NCBI RefSeq assembly: GCF_017565425.1
Contig: NZ_JAGEMK010000009.1
Location: forward strand, 1-64,000
Length of the DNA: 64,000 bases
Source: Actinotalea soli
GTDB lineage: Bacteria; Actinomycetota; Actinomycetes; Actinomycetales; Cellulomonadaceae
Reading direction: 5' to 3'
The notes below the pieces were generated by a model. That model made no database searches. It was not told the DNA's origin and was given only the letters and a program-made list of their open reading frames with translations. Numbering within the stretch: position 1 is the first letter of the stretch; every line of letters begins with the position of its first letter. The position numbers and the translations under genes are program-made. This document shows positions 25,916 through 36,317 of this stretch, in pieces.

Positions 25916-27391
25916 ATGGCGCTCGTCGCCGGGGTGGACTCGTCCACCCAGTCCTGCAAGGTCGTCATCCGCGACGCCGAGACCGGCGCCCTGGTCCGCT
26001 CGGGCCGTGCCAGTCACCCCGAGGGCACCGAGGTCCACCCGAAGCACTGGTGGACGGCCCTCGAGGAGGCCCTGGCCCAGGCCGGCGGGCTCGACGACGT
26101 CGCCGCCGTGGCTGTCGGCGGCCAGCAGCACGGCATGGTCGTGCTCGACGAGCAGGGCGAGGTGATCCGCCCGGCCCTGCTCTGGAACGACTCGCGCTCG
26201 GCCCCCGCGGCCCGCGACCTCATCGCCGAGCTGGGTGACCCGGTCACCGAGGACACCCCCCGCTCGGGGGACGGCGCCGCGGCCTGGGCCCAGGCCATCG
26301 GCTCGGTGCCGGTCGCGTCGATCACCGTCACCAAGCTCCGCTGGCTGCGCGACGCCGAGCCCGAGAACGCCGCCCGCGTCGCCGCCGTGGCCCTCCCGCA
26401 CGACTGGCTGTCCTGGCGCCTCGCCGGGTACGGGCCGGGCAGCGACCTCACCACCCTCGCCACCGACCGGTCCGACGCCTCGGGCACCGGCTACTGGTCC
26501 CCCTTCACCGAGGACTACCGCCGCGACCTCCTGGTGCTGGGACTCGGGCACGACGCCGTGCTGCCGCGGGTCGTGGCCCCCTGGGAGGCCGCGCACGTGG
26601 TCGACCGTCCGGGTGGTCCCCTCCTCGTCGGCCCCGGCGCCGGGGACAACGCGGCCGCCGCCCTCGGGCTCGGCATGCGCAGCGGCGACGTCGCCCTGTC
26701 GATCGGCACCTCGGGGGTCGTCTCGGCCGTGGCCTCCGAACCGATCGCGGACCCCTCGGGCATGGTCACCGGGTTCGCCGACGCGACCGGCCGCTACCTG
26801 CCGCTGACCGCGACCCTCAACGCCTCCCGGGTGCTCGACGCCGCGGCTCGCATGCTCGGCGTCGACCACGCCGGCCTGAGCGCCCTCGCGCTCTCGGCCC
26901 CCGCCGGGGCCGAGGGGCTCGTCATGGTGCCCTACCTCGAGGGTGAGCGGACCCCCAACCGGCCCGAGGCCACCGGGGCCCTGCACGGCCTGCGCCTGGC
27001 CAACACGACCCCCGCCAACCTCGCCCGCGCCGCGGTCGAGGGCATGCTGTGCGGGCAGGCCGACGGCCTCGACGCGCTCCGCGCCCAGGGGGTGCCCGTC
27101 GAGCGGATCCAGCTCATCGGGGGCGGAGCCCAGTCCGAGGCGGTGCGGCGGATCGCGCCGAGCGTGCTGGGCCTGGACGTCTCGGTCCCCGCGCCGGGCG
27201 AGTACGTGGCCGACGGCGCCGCGCGCCAGGCGGCATGGGTGCTCGCGGCCCGCGCCTCGGGGGCGGGCGAGGGCTCGACGCACCCGGCGTGGGAGGCCAC
27301 CTCCGTCGAGGTGCACCGGTCCCCCGCCGTGCCCGCCGTCCGCGAGCAGTACGCCGCCGTCCGCGAGCTCACGGGGGTCCGGCCGGCCTGA
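25916..27391 (+). CDS. xylB: Xylulokinase
   Basis: 491 residues, FGGY carbohydrate kinase. N-terminal phosphate-binding [13 protein letters not shown] (8-20), substrate-contact GGQQHGMVV near 70, catalytic Asp in [13 protein letters not shown] near 240 and the FGGY ATP motif [13 protein letters not shown] near 400. Phosphorylates D-xylulose to xylulose-5-phosphate for the pentose phosphate pathway. ATG 25916 follows GAGGAGGAG (25905-25913). Second gene of the xyl operon, 142 nt after xylA with the G/C palindrome between. Confidence 0.96.
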   Translation: MALVAGVDSSTQSCKVVIRDAETGALVRSGRASHPEGTEVHPKHWWTALEEALAQAGGLDDVAAVAVGGQQHGMVVLDEQGEVIRPALLWNDSRSAPAARDLIAELGDPVTEDTPRSGDGAAAWAQAIGSVPVASITVTKLRWLRDAEPENAARVAAVALPHDWLSWRLAGYGPGSDLTTLATDRSDASGTGYWSPFTEDYRRDLLVLGLGHDAVLPRVVAPWEAAHVVDRPGGPLLVGPGAGDNAAAALGLGMRSGDVALSIGTSGVVSAVASEPIADPSGMVTGFADATGRYLPLTATLNASRVLDAAARMLGVDHAGLSALALSAPAGAEGLVMVPYLEGERTPNRPEATGALHGLRLANTTPANLARAAVEGMLCGQADGLDALRAQGVPVERIQLIGGGAQSEAVRRIAPSVLGLDVSVPAPGEYVADGAARQAAWVLAARASGAGEGSTHPAWEATSVEVHRSPAVPAVREQYAAVRELTGVRPA

Positions 27392-27417
27392 GACGGCAGG
27401 CTCTCGGCCACCGACGC

Positions 27418-27452
27418 ACGAGGGCCCGGCAGCGCTGCTGCCGGGCCCTCGT
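27418..27452. terminator. Bidirectional terminator between xylB and lsr2
   Basis: Perfect 16-bp stem (27418-27433 with 27437-27452) with a 3-nt loop GCT, between convergent xylB and lsr2. Confidence 0.85.
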
Positions 27453-27486
27453 CACGTCGTGGGGAGGGTGACCCGCCCCGCGCCGG

Positions 27487-27816
27487 TCAGCGGTTGTCGT
27501 ACGCCGCCTTGACCTCGGCGGGGATACGGCCGCGGTCGTTGACCGTGAAGCCGTTGGAGCGCGCCCACTCGCGGATCGCGGTGCTGTCGCTGCTCGCACC
27601 AGAGCGGGGGGCGCTGGAACGACGGGCCGACTTGGTGCGACCGCCGACCTTGCGCGCGTGGCCGACCCAGGACGCGAAGGCCTCGCGAAGGGCGGAGGCG
27701 TTCTCGCTGCTGAGGTCGATCTCGTAGGAGACGCCGTCGAGCGCGAACGACACGGTCTCGTCCGCCGAGCCGCCGTCGAGGTCGTCGAGAAGGACGACCT
27801 GAACCTTCTGTGCCAT
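27487..27816 (-). CDS. lsr2: Lsr2 nucleoid-associated xenogeneic silencer
   Basis: 109 residues. N-terminal dimerisation/oligomerisation domain (1-60; MAQKVQVVLLDDLDGG is diagnostic), a basic Ser/Arg linker (60-76) and the C-terminal DNA-binding domain with WARSNGF and the AT-hook-like minor-groove motif RGR at 95-97. Binds AT-rich DNA and silences acquired genes, the actinobacterial H-NS equivalent. ATG 27816; upstream GAAAGAAG may be a weak Shine-Dalgarno. Confidence 0.97.
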   Translation of the reverse strand: MAQKVQVVLLDDLDGGSADETVSFALDGVSYEIDLSSENASALREAFASWVGHARKVGGRTKSARRSSAPRSGASSDSTAIREWARSNGFTVNDRGRIPAEVKAAYDNR

Positions 27817-28009
27817 GACATTCTTCTTTCGGCCGGAAATGTGCTGGTCGCCGGAAGACTACCCCGAGTTCTCACGGGATGCATTCGCCATCCCCGTGAG
27901 CGGTCGCATTCACCGGACCATCACATTGTTGCGACGATTCCGATACGCGGGCGTACGGGCATACGGGTCGCGCAGGAAGAGCCCTCGGGGCAGCTCCGGC
28001 AAAAGGCGT
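27817..28009. other. lsr2 upstream region with an imperfect hairpin
   Basis: About 190 bp without a gene, distinctly less GC-rich than its surroundings, as expected for an autoregulated lsr2 promoter. It contains an inverted repeat at 27871-27881 / 27889-27900 (11-bp stem, one bulged base, 7-nt loop) and GCATTCGCC / GCATTCACC direct repeats at 27881 and 27906. The promoter itself could not be placed with confidence. Confidence 0.5.
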
Positions 28010-28180
28010 TCAGGGAGTGTTCTGCTCTGCGCGGGCGCGATCTTCCTCGGCATCCAGGCGCGCGAGGGCCATGCGCTCCCGACGGTCCGCGCGGATGATC
28101 GCGCGCATCGCGAACCAGAAGATCATGCCGACCCCCACCGAGGGGATCACGGCGCCGAGGGCCTGGAGAGCAGGGTGCAT
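28010..28180 (-). CDS. Small single-pass membrane protein (56 residues)
   Basis: Begins MHPALQALGAVIPSVGVG, has one membrane segment (about 8-29, rich in Ile/Phe/Val), then a charged stretch ADRRERMALARLDAEEDRAR predicted helical, cytoplasmic by the positive-inside rule. It starts 30 nt after the lysS stop on the same strand. Short proteins of this shape (membrane helix followed by ADRRER-type helix) are common beside lysS/lsr2 in related actinobacteria, which is why I call it a gene. Function unknown. Confidence 0.75.
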   Translation of the reverse strand: MHPALQALGAVIPSVGVGMIFWFAMRAIIRADRRERMALARLDAEEDRARAEQNTP

Positions 28181-28210
28181 GACGCCGATCCTACGCCCGC
28201 CCCGGCACGG

Positions 28211-29761
28211 TCAGGAGATCGGCTTGACCAGGGGGAAGAGGATGGTCTCACGGATGTTCAGACCCGTCAGGGCCATCAGCAGCCGGTCGATGCCCATGCC
28301 CATGCCGCCCGCCGGCGGCATCGCGTGCTCCATGGCGGCGAGGAACTCCTCGTCGATGCGCATGGCCTCGTCGTCCCCGGCCGCCGCGAGCCGCGCCTGG
28401 GCCTCGAAGCGCTCGCGCTGGATCACCGGGTCGACGAGCTCGGAGTAGGCCGTCGCGGTCTCGACCCCCCGGATGTACAGGTCCCACTTCTCGACGACGC
28501 CCGGCTGCTCGCGGTGGTCACGGGTCAGCGGGCTCGTGTCGACCGGGAAGTCCCGCACGAAGGTCGGGGCGTGCAGGGCGTCCCCCACGTGGTGCTCCCA
28601 CAGCTCCTCGACGAGCTTGCCGTGGGTCTGCTTGCGGGGGTCGATCTGCAGGTCGAACTGCTCGACCAGGGCCAGGAGCCGGTCGAGCGGGGTCTGCGGG
28701 GTGATCTCCTCGCCCAGGGCCTGCGACAAGGACGGGTACAGGTGCAGGGTCTGCCACTGCCCGCCGATCTCGTACTCGCTGCCGTCGGCGAGGGTCAGCG
28801 CCGTGGTGCCGAGGGCGTCCAGGGCAGCCGTCTGCACCAGGTCCTGGGTCAGGGCGGCCATGGTGTCGTAGTCGCCGTAGGCCTCGTAGGCCTCGAGGGT
28901 CGCGAACTCGGGAGAGTGCGTGGAGTCCGCCCCCTCGTTGCGGAAGCTGCGGTTGATCTCGAAGACCCGGTCCACGCCGCCGACGACGGCCTGCTTGAGG
29001 AACAGCTCGGGGGCGATCCGCAGGTAGACGTCGAGGTCGAAGGCGTTGATGTGGGTCGTGAACGGCCGGGCCGTGGCACCGCCCGGCTGGGTCTGCAGCA
29101 TGGGGGTGTCGACCTCGACGTACTGGCGACGGTGGAAGTTCTCGCGCAGGGAGCGCAGCACGGCGGCGCGCAGGCGGACCATGTCCCGGGCCTGCGGGCG
29201 CACGATGAGGTCGACGTAGCGCTGGCGGACGCGGGCCTCCTCCGAGAGGTCCTTGTGCAGCACGGGCAGCGGGCGCAGGGCCTTGGCGGCCAGGCGCCAG
29301 TCGTCGACGAAGACGCTCAGCTCGCCGCGCCGGGAGCTGATGACCTTGCCGTGGGCGAAGAGGTGGTCGCCCAGGTCGACCTCGGCCTTGAACCGGTCGA
29401 GGGACTCCTGGCCGACGACGGCCTGGCTCAGCATGAGCTGGAGCCGGTTGCCCTCGCCGTCCTGCACCGTCGCGAAGCACAGCTTTCCCGTGTTGCGCTG
29501 GTAGACCACACGACCCGCGACGCCGACGAGGTCCTCGGTCTCCTCGCCGGCCTCGAGGTGCGCGTAGGACGCCCGGACCTCGGCCACCCCGTGGGTGACG
29601 GGGACCCCGACCGGGTAGGCCTCGCGCCCCTCGGCGAGCATGCGGTCCCGCTTCTCGCGCCGGACCCGGAGCTGCTCGGGAAGGTCCTCGCCCAGGGGCT
29701 CGGAACCGGTCTGCTGAGCGTCGGTCTGCGGGGCGTCGGGCTGCTCGGGCGTCGTGGTCAC
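28211..29761 (-). CDS. lysS: Lysyl-tRNA synthetase (class II)
   Basis: 516 residues. A ~30-residue Gln/Pro-rich N-terminal lead, an OB-fold anticodon-binding domain (about 60-165) and the class II catalytic core: motif 2 [14 protein letters not shown] near 280 and motif 3 [15 protein letters not shown] near 485. Charges tRNA-Lys. GTG start overlaps the nadC stop (GTGA), so it is translated from the nadC message. Confidence 0.95.
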   Translation of the reverse strand: MTTTPEQPDAPQTDAQQTGSEPLGEDLPEQLRVRREKRDRMLAEGREAYPVGVPVTHGVAEVRASYAHLEAGEETEDLVGVAGRVVYQRNTGKLCFATVQDGEGNRLQLMLSQAVVGQESLDRFKAEVDLGDHLFAHGKVISSRRGELSVFVDDWRLAAKALRPLPVLHKDLSEEARVRQRYVDLIVRPQARDMVRLRAAVLRSLRENFHRRQYVEVDTPMLQTQPGGATARPFTTHINAFDLDVYLRIAPELFLKQAVVGGVDRVFEINRSFRNEGADSTHSPEFATLEAYEAYGDYDTMAALTQDLVQTAALDALGTTALTLADGSEYEIGGQWQTLHLYPSLSQALGEEITPQTPLDRLLALVEQFDLQIDPRKQTHGKLVEELWEHHVGDALHAPTFVRDFPVDTSPLTRDHREQPGVVEKWDLYIRGVETATAYSELVDPVIQRERFEAQARLAAAGDDEAMRIDEEFLAAMEHAMPPAGGMGMGIDRLLMALTGLNIRETILFPLVKPIS

Positions 29762-30678
29762 GCCCGCGATCCTACGAGGTCCAGGGCCAGGTCGAGGATC
29801 GGGCTCGAGTGGGTGAGGCCCCCCACCGAGAGGTGGTCGACGCCGGTCCCGGCCACCTCGACGGCCCGGTCCAGGGTCAGCGTGCCCGTGGCCTCGAGGA
29901 GCACGGGCCCGATCTCGGGCTCGCGCGCCCGGACAGCGGCGACGACCTCGCGCAGGAGCGGGGTCGCCATGTTGTCGAGCAGCAGGAAGCGGGCCCCCGC
30001 GTCGAGGGCCTCCATGGCCTGGGCGGCCGTGTCGGCCTCGACCTGGATCTCGACCTCGGGGAAGCGGGCCCGCACCGCGGCGACGGCCGCGGCCGTCCCC
30101 CCGGCGGCGGCGACGTGGTTGTCCTTGACCATGGCGACGTCGTAGAGCCCCATGCGCTTGTTCTCGCCACCCCCGCAGCGCACCGCGTACTTCTCCAGGG
30201 CTCGCAGCCCGGGGGTGGTCTTGCGGGTGTCGAGCACGGTCGCCCCCGTCCCGGCGAGGGCCTCGGCCCACCGACGGGCGTGGGTCGCGACCCCCGAGGC
30301 CCGGCTCGCGAGGTTGAGCAGGGTGCGCTCGGCGACGAGCAGCGCCTGGACGGGGCCCTCGAGCTCGGCCAGGACCTCCCCGCGCGCGACCGCGGCGCCG
30401 TCCCGGACCCGCATCCGGACCGTGGGGACAGGGACCCCGAGCCGCGCGGCCGTCTGGGCGAGCACCTCGGGCACGACGACGAGCCCGGCCACCACCCCGT
30501 CGGCCCGCGCGACGAGGTGGGCCAGCCCGCGCTGCTCGGCGGGGATGGTCGCCTGGGTGGTCACGTCCCGGCCGGGGGCCGCGCCGAGGTCCTCGTCGAG
30601 GGCACGGCTCACGAGCGCGGCGAGCCACGCCGGGTCGAGGGCGCCGACGGAGGGGTCTGGGGAGGAAGAGGTGCTCAC
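29758..30678 (-). CDS. nadC: Nicotinate-nucleotide pyrophosphorylase (carboxylating), QAPRTase
   Basis: 306 residues. Shows [26 protein letters not shown], the PRPP/quinolinate-site [26 protein letters not shown] and the closing [20 protein letters not shown]. Converts quinolinate + PRPP to NaMN in NAD synthesis. GTG 30678 is chosen over in-frame ATG 30711: it gives family length and has TACCGT exactly 6 nt upstream. Its usual partner nadB lies 2.6 kb away on the same strand, separated by the plus-strand persulfide module. nadA is not in the window. Confidence 0.94.
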   Translation of the reverse strand: MSTSSSPDPSVGALDPAWLAALVSRALDEDLGAAPGRDVTTQATIPAEQRGLAHLVARADGVVAGLVVVPEVLAQTAARLGVPVPTVRMRVRDGAAVARGEVLAELEGPVQALLVAERTLLNLASRASGVATHARRWAEALAGTGATVLDTRKTTPGLRALEKYAVRCGGGENKRMGLYDVAMVKDNHVAAAGGTAAAVAAVRARFPEVEIQVEADTAAQAMEALDAGARFLLLDNMATPLLREVVAAVRAREPEIGPVLLEATGTLTLDRAVEVAGTGVDHLSVGGLTHSSPILDLALDLVGSRA

Positions 30679-30684
30679 CGCTCC

Positions 30685-30690
30685 ACGGTA
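30685..30690 (-). promoter_or_regulatory. -10 element for leaderless nadC-lysS
   Basis: TACCGT on the minus strand, 6 nt (GGAGCG) before the nadC GTG. The GGAG in the gap is too close to serve as a normal Shine-Dalgarno. Confidence 0.55.
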
Positions 30691-30691
30691 G

Positions 30692-31168
<477 letters not shown>

Positions 31169-31207
31169 GCGACACCCAGCACCCGCGAAGCACGAAGGAG
31201 GAGCTCC

Positions 31208-32890
31208 GTGAAGATCGTCGTCATCGGTGGCGTCGCCGGTGGGATGAGCGCGGCCGCCCGGGCCCGCCGTCTCGCGGAGGACGCCGAGATCGTCGTGCTC
31301 GAACGGGGCGAGTACGTCTCCTTCGCCAACTGCGGCCTGCCGTACCACGTCGGGGACGAGATCCCGGACCGGACGTCGCTGCTGCTGCAGACCCCGGAGT
31401 CCCTCGGCGCCTCCCTCGGCCTGGACGTGCGCACCGGCCACGAGGCCACCGCGATCGACCCGCGAGCCCGCACCGTGACGGTCCGCTCGGCCTCGGGCGA
31501 CCAGACCCTCGGCTACGACGCCCTGGTGCTCGCCCCGGGCGCGACGGCCGTGCGACCCCCGGTCGACGGGCTCGACCTGCCCCAGGTGCAGACCCTGCGC
31601 ACCGTGCCCGACGCCGACACGATGCGCGCGATGGTCGACGGGGGCGCACGCCGAGCCGTCGTCCTCGGCGCCGGGTTCATCGGGCTCGAGGCCGCCGAGG
31701 CCCTGCGTGGCCGCGGGCTCGAGGTCGACCTCGTCGACCTGGCCCCGCACGTGCTGCCACCCCTCGACGAGGACCTCGCCCGGCTGGTCGACGACGAGCT
31801 CGGAGCGCACGGGGTGCGCACCCACGTCGGGACCGCGGCCCAGGCGGTGACCGCGACCCCCGAGGCCGGGACCGCCGTCGAGGTGCGGCTCGACGACGGC
31901 TCGGTGCTGCCCGCCGACCTCGTCGTGCTCTCGGTCGGGGTCCGCCCCGACTCACGCCTGGCCGAGGCCGCGGGCCTCGAGCTGACCCCGCAGGGTGCCA
32001 TCGTCGTCGACGCGACCCAGCAGACCTCGGACCCGCACGTGTGGGCCGTGGGGGACGCCACGGCCGTGCGCCACGAGGTGACCGGGGTGCTCGCCGCGGT
32101 GCCGCTCGCCGGCCCCGCGAACCGCCAGGGTCGCCGCGCCGCCGACGCGCTGCTGGGCCGGCTCACCCCCGAGCGGGCCGCGCGCGGGGTGCTCGGGACC
32201 GCCGTCGTGCGGGTCTTCGGGCTGACAGCGGCGATCACCGGGGCCTCGCAGCGCACCCTGCGCGACCTGGGGGTCGAGCACCACGTGGTGCACCTGCACC
32301 ACGGCCACCACGCCGGGTACTTCCCGGGGGCCGAGCCGGTCCACATGACGGTCACCTTCGCCCCCGACGGTCGCCTGCTCGGCGCCCAGGCCGTGGGCCG
32401 GGCCGGGGTCGACAAGCGCATCGACGTGCTCGCCACGGCCCTCGCGGCCGGCATGACGATGGACGACGTCGCCGAGCTCGAGCTGGCCTACGCCCCGCCC
32501 TACGGCTCGGCCAAGGACCCGGTCACCATGGCGGGGTTCACCGCCCAGAACGTGCTGGACGGCACCCTGCGGCTCTGGTACCCACGGGACCTCGACGAGG
32601 TCCTCGCGCGAGCCCTGGTGCTCGACGTGCGCTCGGCTGCCGAGTTCGCCGACGGCCACCTGCCGGGGGCCCTCAACGTGCCGCACACCGCTCTGCGCTC
32701 GCGGCTCGCCGAGGTGCGCGAGGCCGCCGCAGGCCGTCCGGTGCGGGTGCACTGCGCGAGCGGGTTCCGCTCCTACCTGGCCCACCGGGTGCTCGACCAG
32801 GCCGGGTTCGACGTGGCCAACCTCTCAGGTGGCATGCTCACCCTGCGCGCCGCGCGCCCCGACCTCACCCTCGACCGAGGAGCAGCATGA
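31208..32890 (+). CDS. CoA-disulfide/CoA-persulfide reductase fused to rhodanese (CoADR-Rhd)
   Basis: 560 residues. FAD motif VVIGGVAGGMSAAARARR at 4-21, the single redox Cys42 in SFANCGLPY typical of CoADR, NADH Rossmann VVLGAGFIGLEAAEAL near 155, dimerisation domain to about 450, and a C-terminal rhodanese domain (about 465-555) with active Cys in VHCASGFRS. This is the Npsr/CoADR-RHD type that reduces CoA-persulfides and polysulfide to sulfide using NADH and FAD. GTG 31208 follows AAGGAGGAG. Cytoplasmic. Confidence 0.9.
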   Translation: MKIVVIGGVAGGMSAAARARRLAEDAEIVVLERGEYVSFANCGLPYHVGDEIPDRTSLLLQTPESLGASLGLDVRTGHEATAIDPRARTVTVRSASGDQTLGYDALVLAPGATAVRPPVDGLDLPQVQTLRTVPDADTMRAMVDGGARRAVVLGAGFIGLEAAEALRGRGLEVDLVDLAPHVLPPLDEDLARLVDDELGAHGVRTHVGTAAQAVTATPEAGTAVEVRLDDGSVLPADLVVLSVGVRPDSRLAEAAGLELTPQGAIVVDATQQTSDPHVWAVGDATAVRHEVTGVLAAVPLAGPANRQGRRAADALLGRLTPERAARGVLGTAVVRVFGLTAAITGASQRTLRDLGVEHHVVHLHHGHHAGYFPGAEPVHMTVTFAPDGRLLGAQAVGRAGVDKRIDVLATALAAGMTMDDVAELELAYAPPYGSAKDPVTMAGFTAQNVLDGTLRLWYPRDLDEVLARALVLDVRSAAEFADGHLPGALNVPHTALRSRLAEVREAAAGRPVRVHCASGFRSYLAHRVLDQAGFDVANLSGGMLTLRAARPDLTLDRGAA

Positions 32891-33231
32891 ACGACAACAC
32901 CCTCCGCGAGATCGACGTCGCGACCCTGCGCGAGGTGCTCGAGCGCCACGCGACCGCCGCGCCCCCCGGGACCCCGGTGAGCGTCATCGACGTCCGCGAG
33001 GACCACGAGTACGCCACGGGGCACGTGCCGGGCGCCGTGAGCATCCCGCTCACCCAGTTCGTCGACCGGGTCGGCGAGGTCACCTCCCTGCCCGGCGAGG
33101 TCTACGTGATCTGCGAGTCGGGCGGACGCTCCGCCCAGGTCACGGCCTGGCTCTCCCAGCAGGGCCACGACGTGGCGAACGTCGCGGGCGGCACGGGGGC
33201 CTGGCGCGCCGCGGGCTACCCGGTCGAGTAG
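32887..33231 (+). CDS. Single-domain rhodanese (thiosulfate/persulfide sulfurtransferase)
   Basis: 114 residues. VSVIDVREDHEYATGHVPGAVSIP and the catalytic loop ICESGGRSAQV (Cys near 80) are intact. Moves persulfide sulfur between carriers and likely feeds the preceding reductase. ATG overlaps its stop (ATGA). The 3' end is odd: GTCGAG-TAG is followed in frame by two further GTCGAG-CAG units with 12-nt period, so the TAG stop looks like a CAG-to-TAG change within a short tandem repeat. Confidence 0.9.
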   Translation: MNDNTLREIDVATLREVLERHATAAPPGTPVSVIDVREDHEYATGHVPGAVSIPLTQFVDRVGEVTSLPGEVYVICESGGRSAQVTAWLSQQGHDVANVAGGTGAWRAAGYPVE

Positions 33232-33255
33232 CCCGTCGAGCAGGGGGTCGAGCAG
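33223..33255. repeat. Three tandem GTCGAG(T/C)AG units across the rhodanese stop codon
   Basis: Units at 33223-33231, 33235-33243 and 33247-33255 (12-nt period). The first holds the in-frame TAG stop; the next two have CAG at that place. Confidence 0.85.
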
Positions 33256-33283
33256 GCCGGCACGTCGCCCTCGGAGCGCGCGG

Positions 33284-34966
33284 TCACCCCACCGGTACGC
33301 GGCGGGTGGTGAGACGTCCGTCGGCGTCGAGCCGGGCGAGCAGGCGCTCGCGCCACGCGGGGTCCCGGACCGGGTGGTCCTCGCGGAAGTGCCCGCCGCG
33401 GCTCTCGGTGCGCTCGGCAGCGGCCGCGGTGAGCAGGGTCGTCACCTGGTGCAGGTTGGTGGTCTCCCACTCGGCGGTCTGCGGGGCGGCGACCACCCCG
33501 GGCTGCTCGTGGGCGCGGACGGGTATCCGGGCCAGGGCGGTCGCCGCCGAGGCGAGGCCCTCGGCGCTGCGGATCACCCCGGGGCCGCGCTGGGCGAGTC
33601 GCTGCAGCCGGGTGCGCGCCGTCGCCGCGACGAGGGCAGGCTCGCCGGCCCGCTCGACCGGCTCGTGCTGGACCAGACCGCCGTCGGCGACCCGCGCCGC
33701 GACGTCGTCGGCCGCGCGCCGCGCGAAGACCAGCCCCTCGAGCAGCGAGTTCGACGCGAGACGGTTCGCCCCGTGCACCCCCGTGCAGGCCACCTCCCCG
33801 ACGGCGTACAGGCCCTCGACGCTCGACCGTCCCAGGAGGTCCGTCACCACACCCCCCGAGTGGTAGTGCTGCGCAGGGGCCACGGGTACCAGGTCGGTCG
33901 TGAGATCGATGCTCTCGGCCAGCAGCCGCTCGCCGATCGTCGGGAACCGCCGCCGCAGGAACTCCACGCCCAGGTGCCGGGCGTCGAGGTACACGTGGTC
34001 CGAGCCCGTCGCGGCCATGCGCCGGACGATGGCGTGGGCGACGACGTCCCGGGGGGCGAGCTCGGCCAGGGGGTGCACCTCGGGCATGAAGCGCACGCCC
34101 TCGGTGTCGAGCAGCATCGCGCCCTCGCCGCGCACCGCCTCGGAGATCAGCGCGAGCTGCCCCTTGACCCCGGCGCCGAGCCACAGCACGGTCGGGTGGA
34201 ACTGCACGAACTCGACGTCGCCGACCTCGGCCCCCGCCCGCAGCGCCGCGGCGAGACCGTCCCCGGTCGCCTGCGCCGGGTTGGTCGAGGACGGGTACAC
34301 CTGGCCGATGCCCCCCGTGGCGAGCACGACCGCCTTGCCGAGCACGGCCCCCACGCCGTCGCGGGTGCCCTCGCCGATGACGTGCAGGGTGACCCCGCAC
34401 ACGGGACCCGGCTCGCCGTCGGGCCCGGGGGCCGCCGTGAGCAGGTCCAGGACCAGGGCGTGCTCGATGACCTCGATGCCCGGGTCCTCCCGCACCGCGT
34501 CGAGCTGGGCCACCAGGGCCCGGGAGATCTCGGCCCCCGTGGCGTCCCCGCCCGCGTGGGCGATGCGGTCGGCGCCGTGCCCGCCCTCGCGGGTGAGGGA
34601 CAGCGCGCCGTCGGCCCCGGTGTCGAAGTCCGCGCCCAGGGCCACGAGCTCACGCACCCGGGCCGGGCCCTCGGTCACGAGCACCTCGACGGCGGCGGGG
34701 TCGCACACCTCGGCCCCGGCCGTCAGGGTGTCGGTGAGGTGGGCCGCCGGGGAGTCCGCGGGGTCCAGGGCCGCCGCGATCCCGCCCTGCGCCCAGACGG
34801 TCGAGCCCGAGGCCAGTGCCCCCTTCGTCACGAGGAGCACCTTCGGGACCCGCGTGCGCAGGCGCAGGGCGGCGGTGAGCCCCGCGATGCCCGAGCCGAC
34901 GACCACGGCGTCGGCCTCCGCGGTCCAGCCGGCCCCCGGGGCCGCAAGGCGACGGGCGAGCCTCAC
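33284..34966 (-). CDS. nadB: L-aspartate oxidase
   Basis: 560 residues, FAD flavoprotein of the succinate dehydrogenase/fumarate reductase family. [14 protein letters not shown] near 20-33, [16 protein letters not shown], the active-site region [10 protein letters not shown], and [41 protein letters not shown] (in separate parts) are all present, followed by the helical C-terminal domain. Oxidises L-aspartate to iminoaspartate for NAD synthesis. GTG overlaps the panD stop (GTGA). Last gene of the long minus-strand run; its partner nadC is beyond the persulfide module. Confidence 0.94.
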   Translation of the reverse strand: MRLARRLAAPGAGWTAEADAVVVGSGIAGLTAALRLRTRVPKVLLVTKGALASGSTVWAQGGIAAALDPADSPAAHLTDTLTAGAEVCDPAAVEVLVTEGPARVRELVALGADFDTGADGALSLTREGGHGADRIAHAGGDATGAEISRALVAQLDAVREDPGIEVIEHALVLDLLTAAPGPDGEPGPVCGVTLHVIGEGTRDGVGAVLGKAVVLATGGIGQVYPSSTNPAQATGDGLAAALRAGAEVGDVEFVQFHPTVLWLGAGVKGQLALISEAVRGEGAMLLDTEGVRFMPEVHPLAELAPRDVVAHAIVRRMAATGSDHVYLDARHLGVEFLRRRFPTIGERLLAESIDLTTDLVPVAPAQHYHSGGVVTDLLGRSSVEGLYAVGEVACTGVHGANRLASNSLLEGLVFARRAADDVAARVADGGLVQHEPVERAGEPALVAATARTRLQRLAQRGPGVIRSAEGLASAATALARIPVRAHEQPGVVAAPQTAEWETTNLHQVTTLLTAAAAERTESRGGHFREDHPVRDPAWRERLLARLDADGRLTTRRVPVG

Positions 34967-35403
34967 CGGCTCTCGGTCCAGGCGAGGGCCTGCGTCTCGA
35001 GCCCCGGGCCGGGGGGCGGGGTGCCCGGGTCCTCGCCGAGCTCGACGATGTGGTTCCGCTCGTCGACGTGGACCACGCGCGGGGAGTAGGTGCGGGCCTC
35101 GGCGTCGGGCATCGCGGCGTAGGCGATGAGGATGACGAGGTCGCCCGGGTCCACGAGGTGGGCCGCGGCCCCGTTGATGCACACCGTGCCCGACCCGCGC
35201 TCCCCCGCCAGGGCATAGGTGGTCAGCCGCGACCCGTTGGTGACGTCGACGATGTCGACCTGCTGCCCGGGCAGGATGTCCGCGGCCTCGAGCAGGGCCG
35301 TGTCGACCGTGACCGAGCCGACGTAGTGCAGGTCGGCCGCTGTCACGGTCGCGCGGTGGATCTTGCCGACCATCATGGTCCGCTGCCAGGTGCTGGCGCT
35401 CAT
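34963..35403 (-). CDS. panD: Aspartate 1-decarboxylase
   Basis: 146 residues. The self-cleavage site is Gly29-Ser30 (HYVGSVTVD), which makes the pyruvoyl cofactor; KIHRATVT and [16 protein letters not shown] are family motifs. Makes beta-alanine for pantothenate. ATG overlaps the panC stop (ATGA). The ~10-residue N-terminal extension before [10 protein letters not shown] suggests ATG codons at residues 10-11 are alternative starts. Confidence 0.95.
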   Translation of the reverse strand: MSASTWQRTMMVGKIHRATVTAADLHYVGSVTVDTALLEAADILPGQQVDIVDVTNGSRLTTYALAGERGSGTVCINGAAAHLVDPGDLVILIAYAAMPDAEARTYSPRVVHVDERNHIVELGEDPGTPPPGPGLETQALAWTESR

Positions 35404-36317
35404 CTCGTCCCCTCGCTCGTCCGGTCCTGCGACCGGCCCACGGTGACCCGTGCGTTGTCGATCAGCCGGGTGCCCCCGACCCGGGCCGCGAGCACGAGGA
35501 CCGCCTCGCCCTCGTGGTCGGGCGCGACGTCCTCGGCGGTCACGGGGTCCACCAGGGCCACGTAGTCCACCGCGACGGCGGGCTGCGACCCGAGCACCCG
35601 CTCGGCCTCGGCACGGACGCCCTCGGCCCCTGCCCCGTCCCGCGCCAGGGTCGTGGCCCGGTCCAGTGCCTGGGACAACGTCAGCGCGGCCCCCCGGTGT
35701 TCCGGGCTGAGGTAGGCGTTGCGCGAGGACAGGGCCAGCCCGTCGGCGTCACGCACCGTGGGGCCTGCCACCACCTCGACGTCGACGTCGAGGTCGCGCA
35801 CCATGCGGCGCACGGCGATGAGCTGCTGGGCGTCCTTCTGGCCGAAGAGGGCGACCTGGGGCCGCACGAGGTGCAACAGCTTGAGCACGACGGTGAGCAT
35901 GCCGTCGAAGTGCCCCGGGCGGTGCGCCCCCTCGAGCCGCTCCCCCAGGCGCCCTGCCGCGACGCTCACGACGGGCTCGCCCTGCGGGTAGATCTCCTCG
36001 ACGTCGGGGGCGAAGACCACGTCCACCCCGACCGTGCTCAGCAGGTCCAGGTCCCGCTCGAGGTCCCGCGGGTAGCGGTCGAGGTCCTCACCGGCGCCGA
36101 ACTGGAGCGGGTTGACGAAGATCGTCACGACCACCTGGTCAGCGTGCTCACGGGCTGCCCGGACCAGGGAGAGGTGCCCCTCGTGCAGGGCCCCCATCGT
36201 CATGACCACGGCCCGACGACGACCGGGCGTGGTGGCGAGCAGCGCGGCGAGCTCGGCCCGGCTGCGTGCGAGCCGCGGGCGCGGGGCCGCGAGCGCCTGG
36301 GGGGCCTCGGTGCCCAT
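35400..36317 (-). CDS. panC: Pantothenate synthetase
   Basis: 305 residues. Nucleotidyltransferase motifs [11 protein letters not shown] near 41, [40 protein letters not shown] and LSSRNAYLS. Joins pantoate and beta-alanine with ATP. ATG 36317 is preferred over GTG 36320 because GAGGAG then lies 5 nt instead of 2 nt upstream; it overlaps the DUF2520 stop by 1 nt (TGATG). Confidence 0.95.
   Translation of the reverse strand: MGTEAPQALAAPRPRLARSRAELAALLATTPGRRRAVVMTMGALHEGHLSLVRAAREHADQVVVTIFVNPLQFGAGEDLDRYPRDLERDLDLLSTVGVDVVFAPDVEEIYPQGEPVVSVAAGRLGERLEGAHRPGHFDGMLTVVLKLLHLVRPQVALFGQKDAQQLIAVRRMVRDLDVDVEVVAGPTVRDADGLALSSRNAYLSPEHRGAALTLSQALDRATTLARDGAGAEGVRAEAERVLGSQPAVAVDYVALVDPVTAEDVAPDHEGEAVLVLAARVGGTRLIDNARVTVGRSQDRTSEGTR

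Noticed and set aside
33232-33310. Readthrough of the rhodanese TAG into a 26-residue tail
   Set aside because: The frame stays open and repeats VEQ, but there is no stop-suppression signal and the domain is complete before TAG; kept only as part of the repeat finding.
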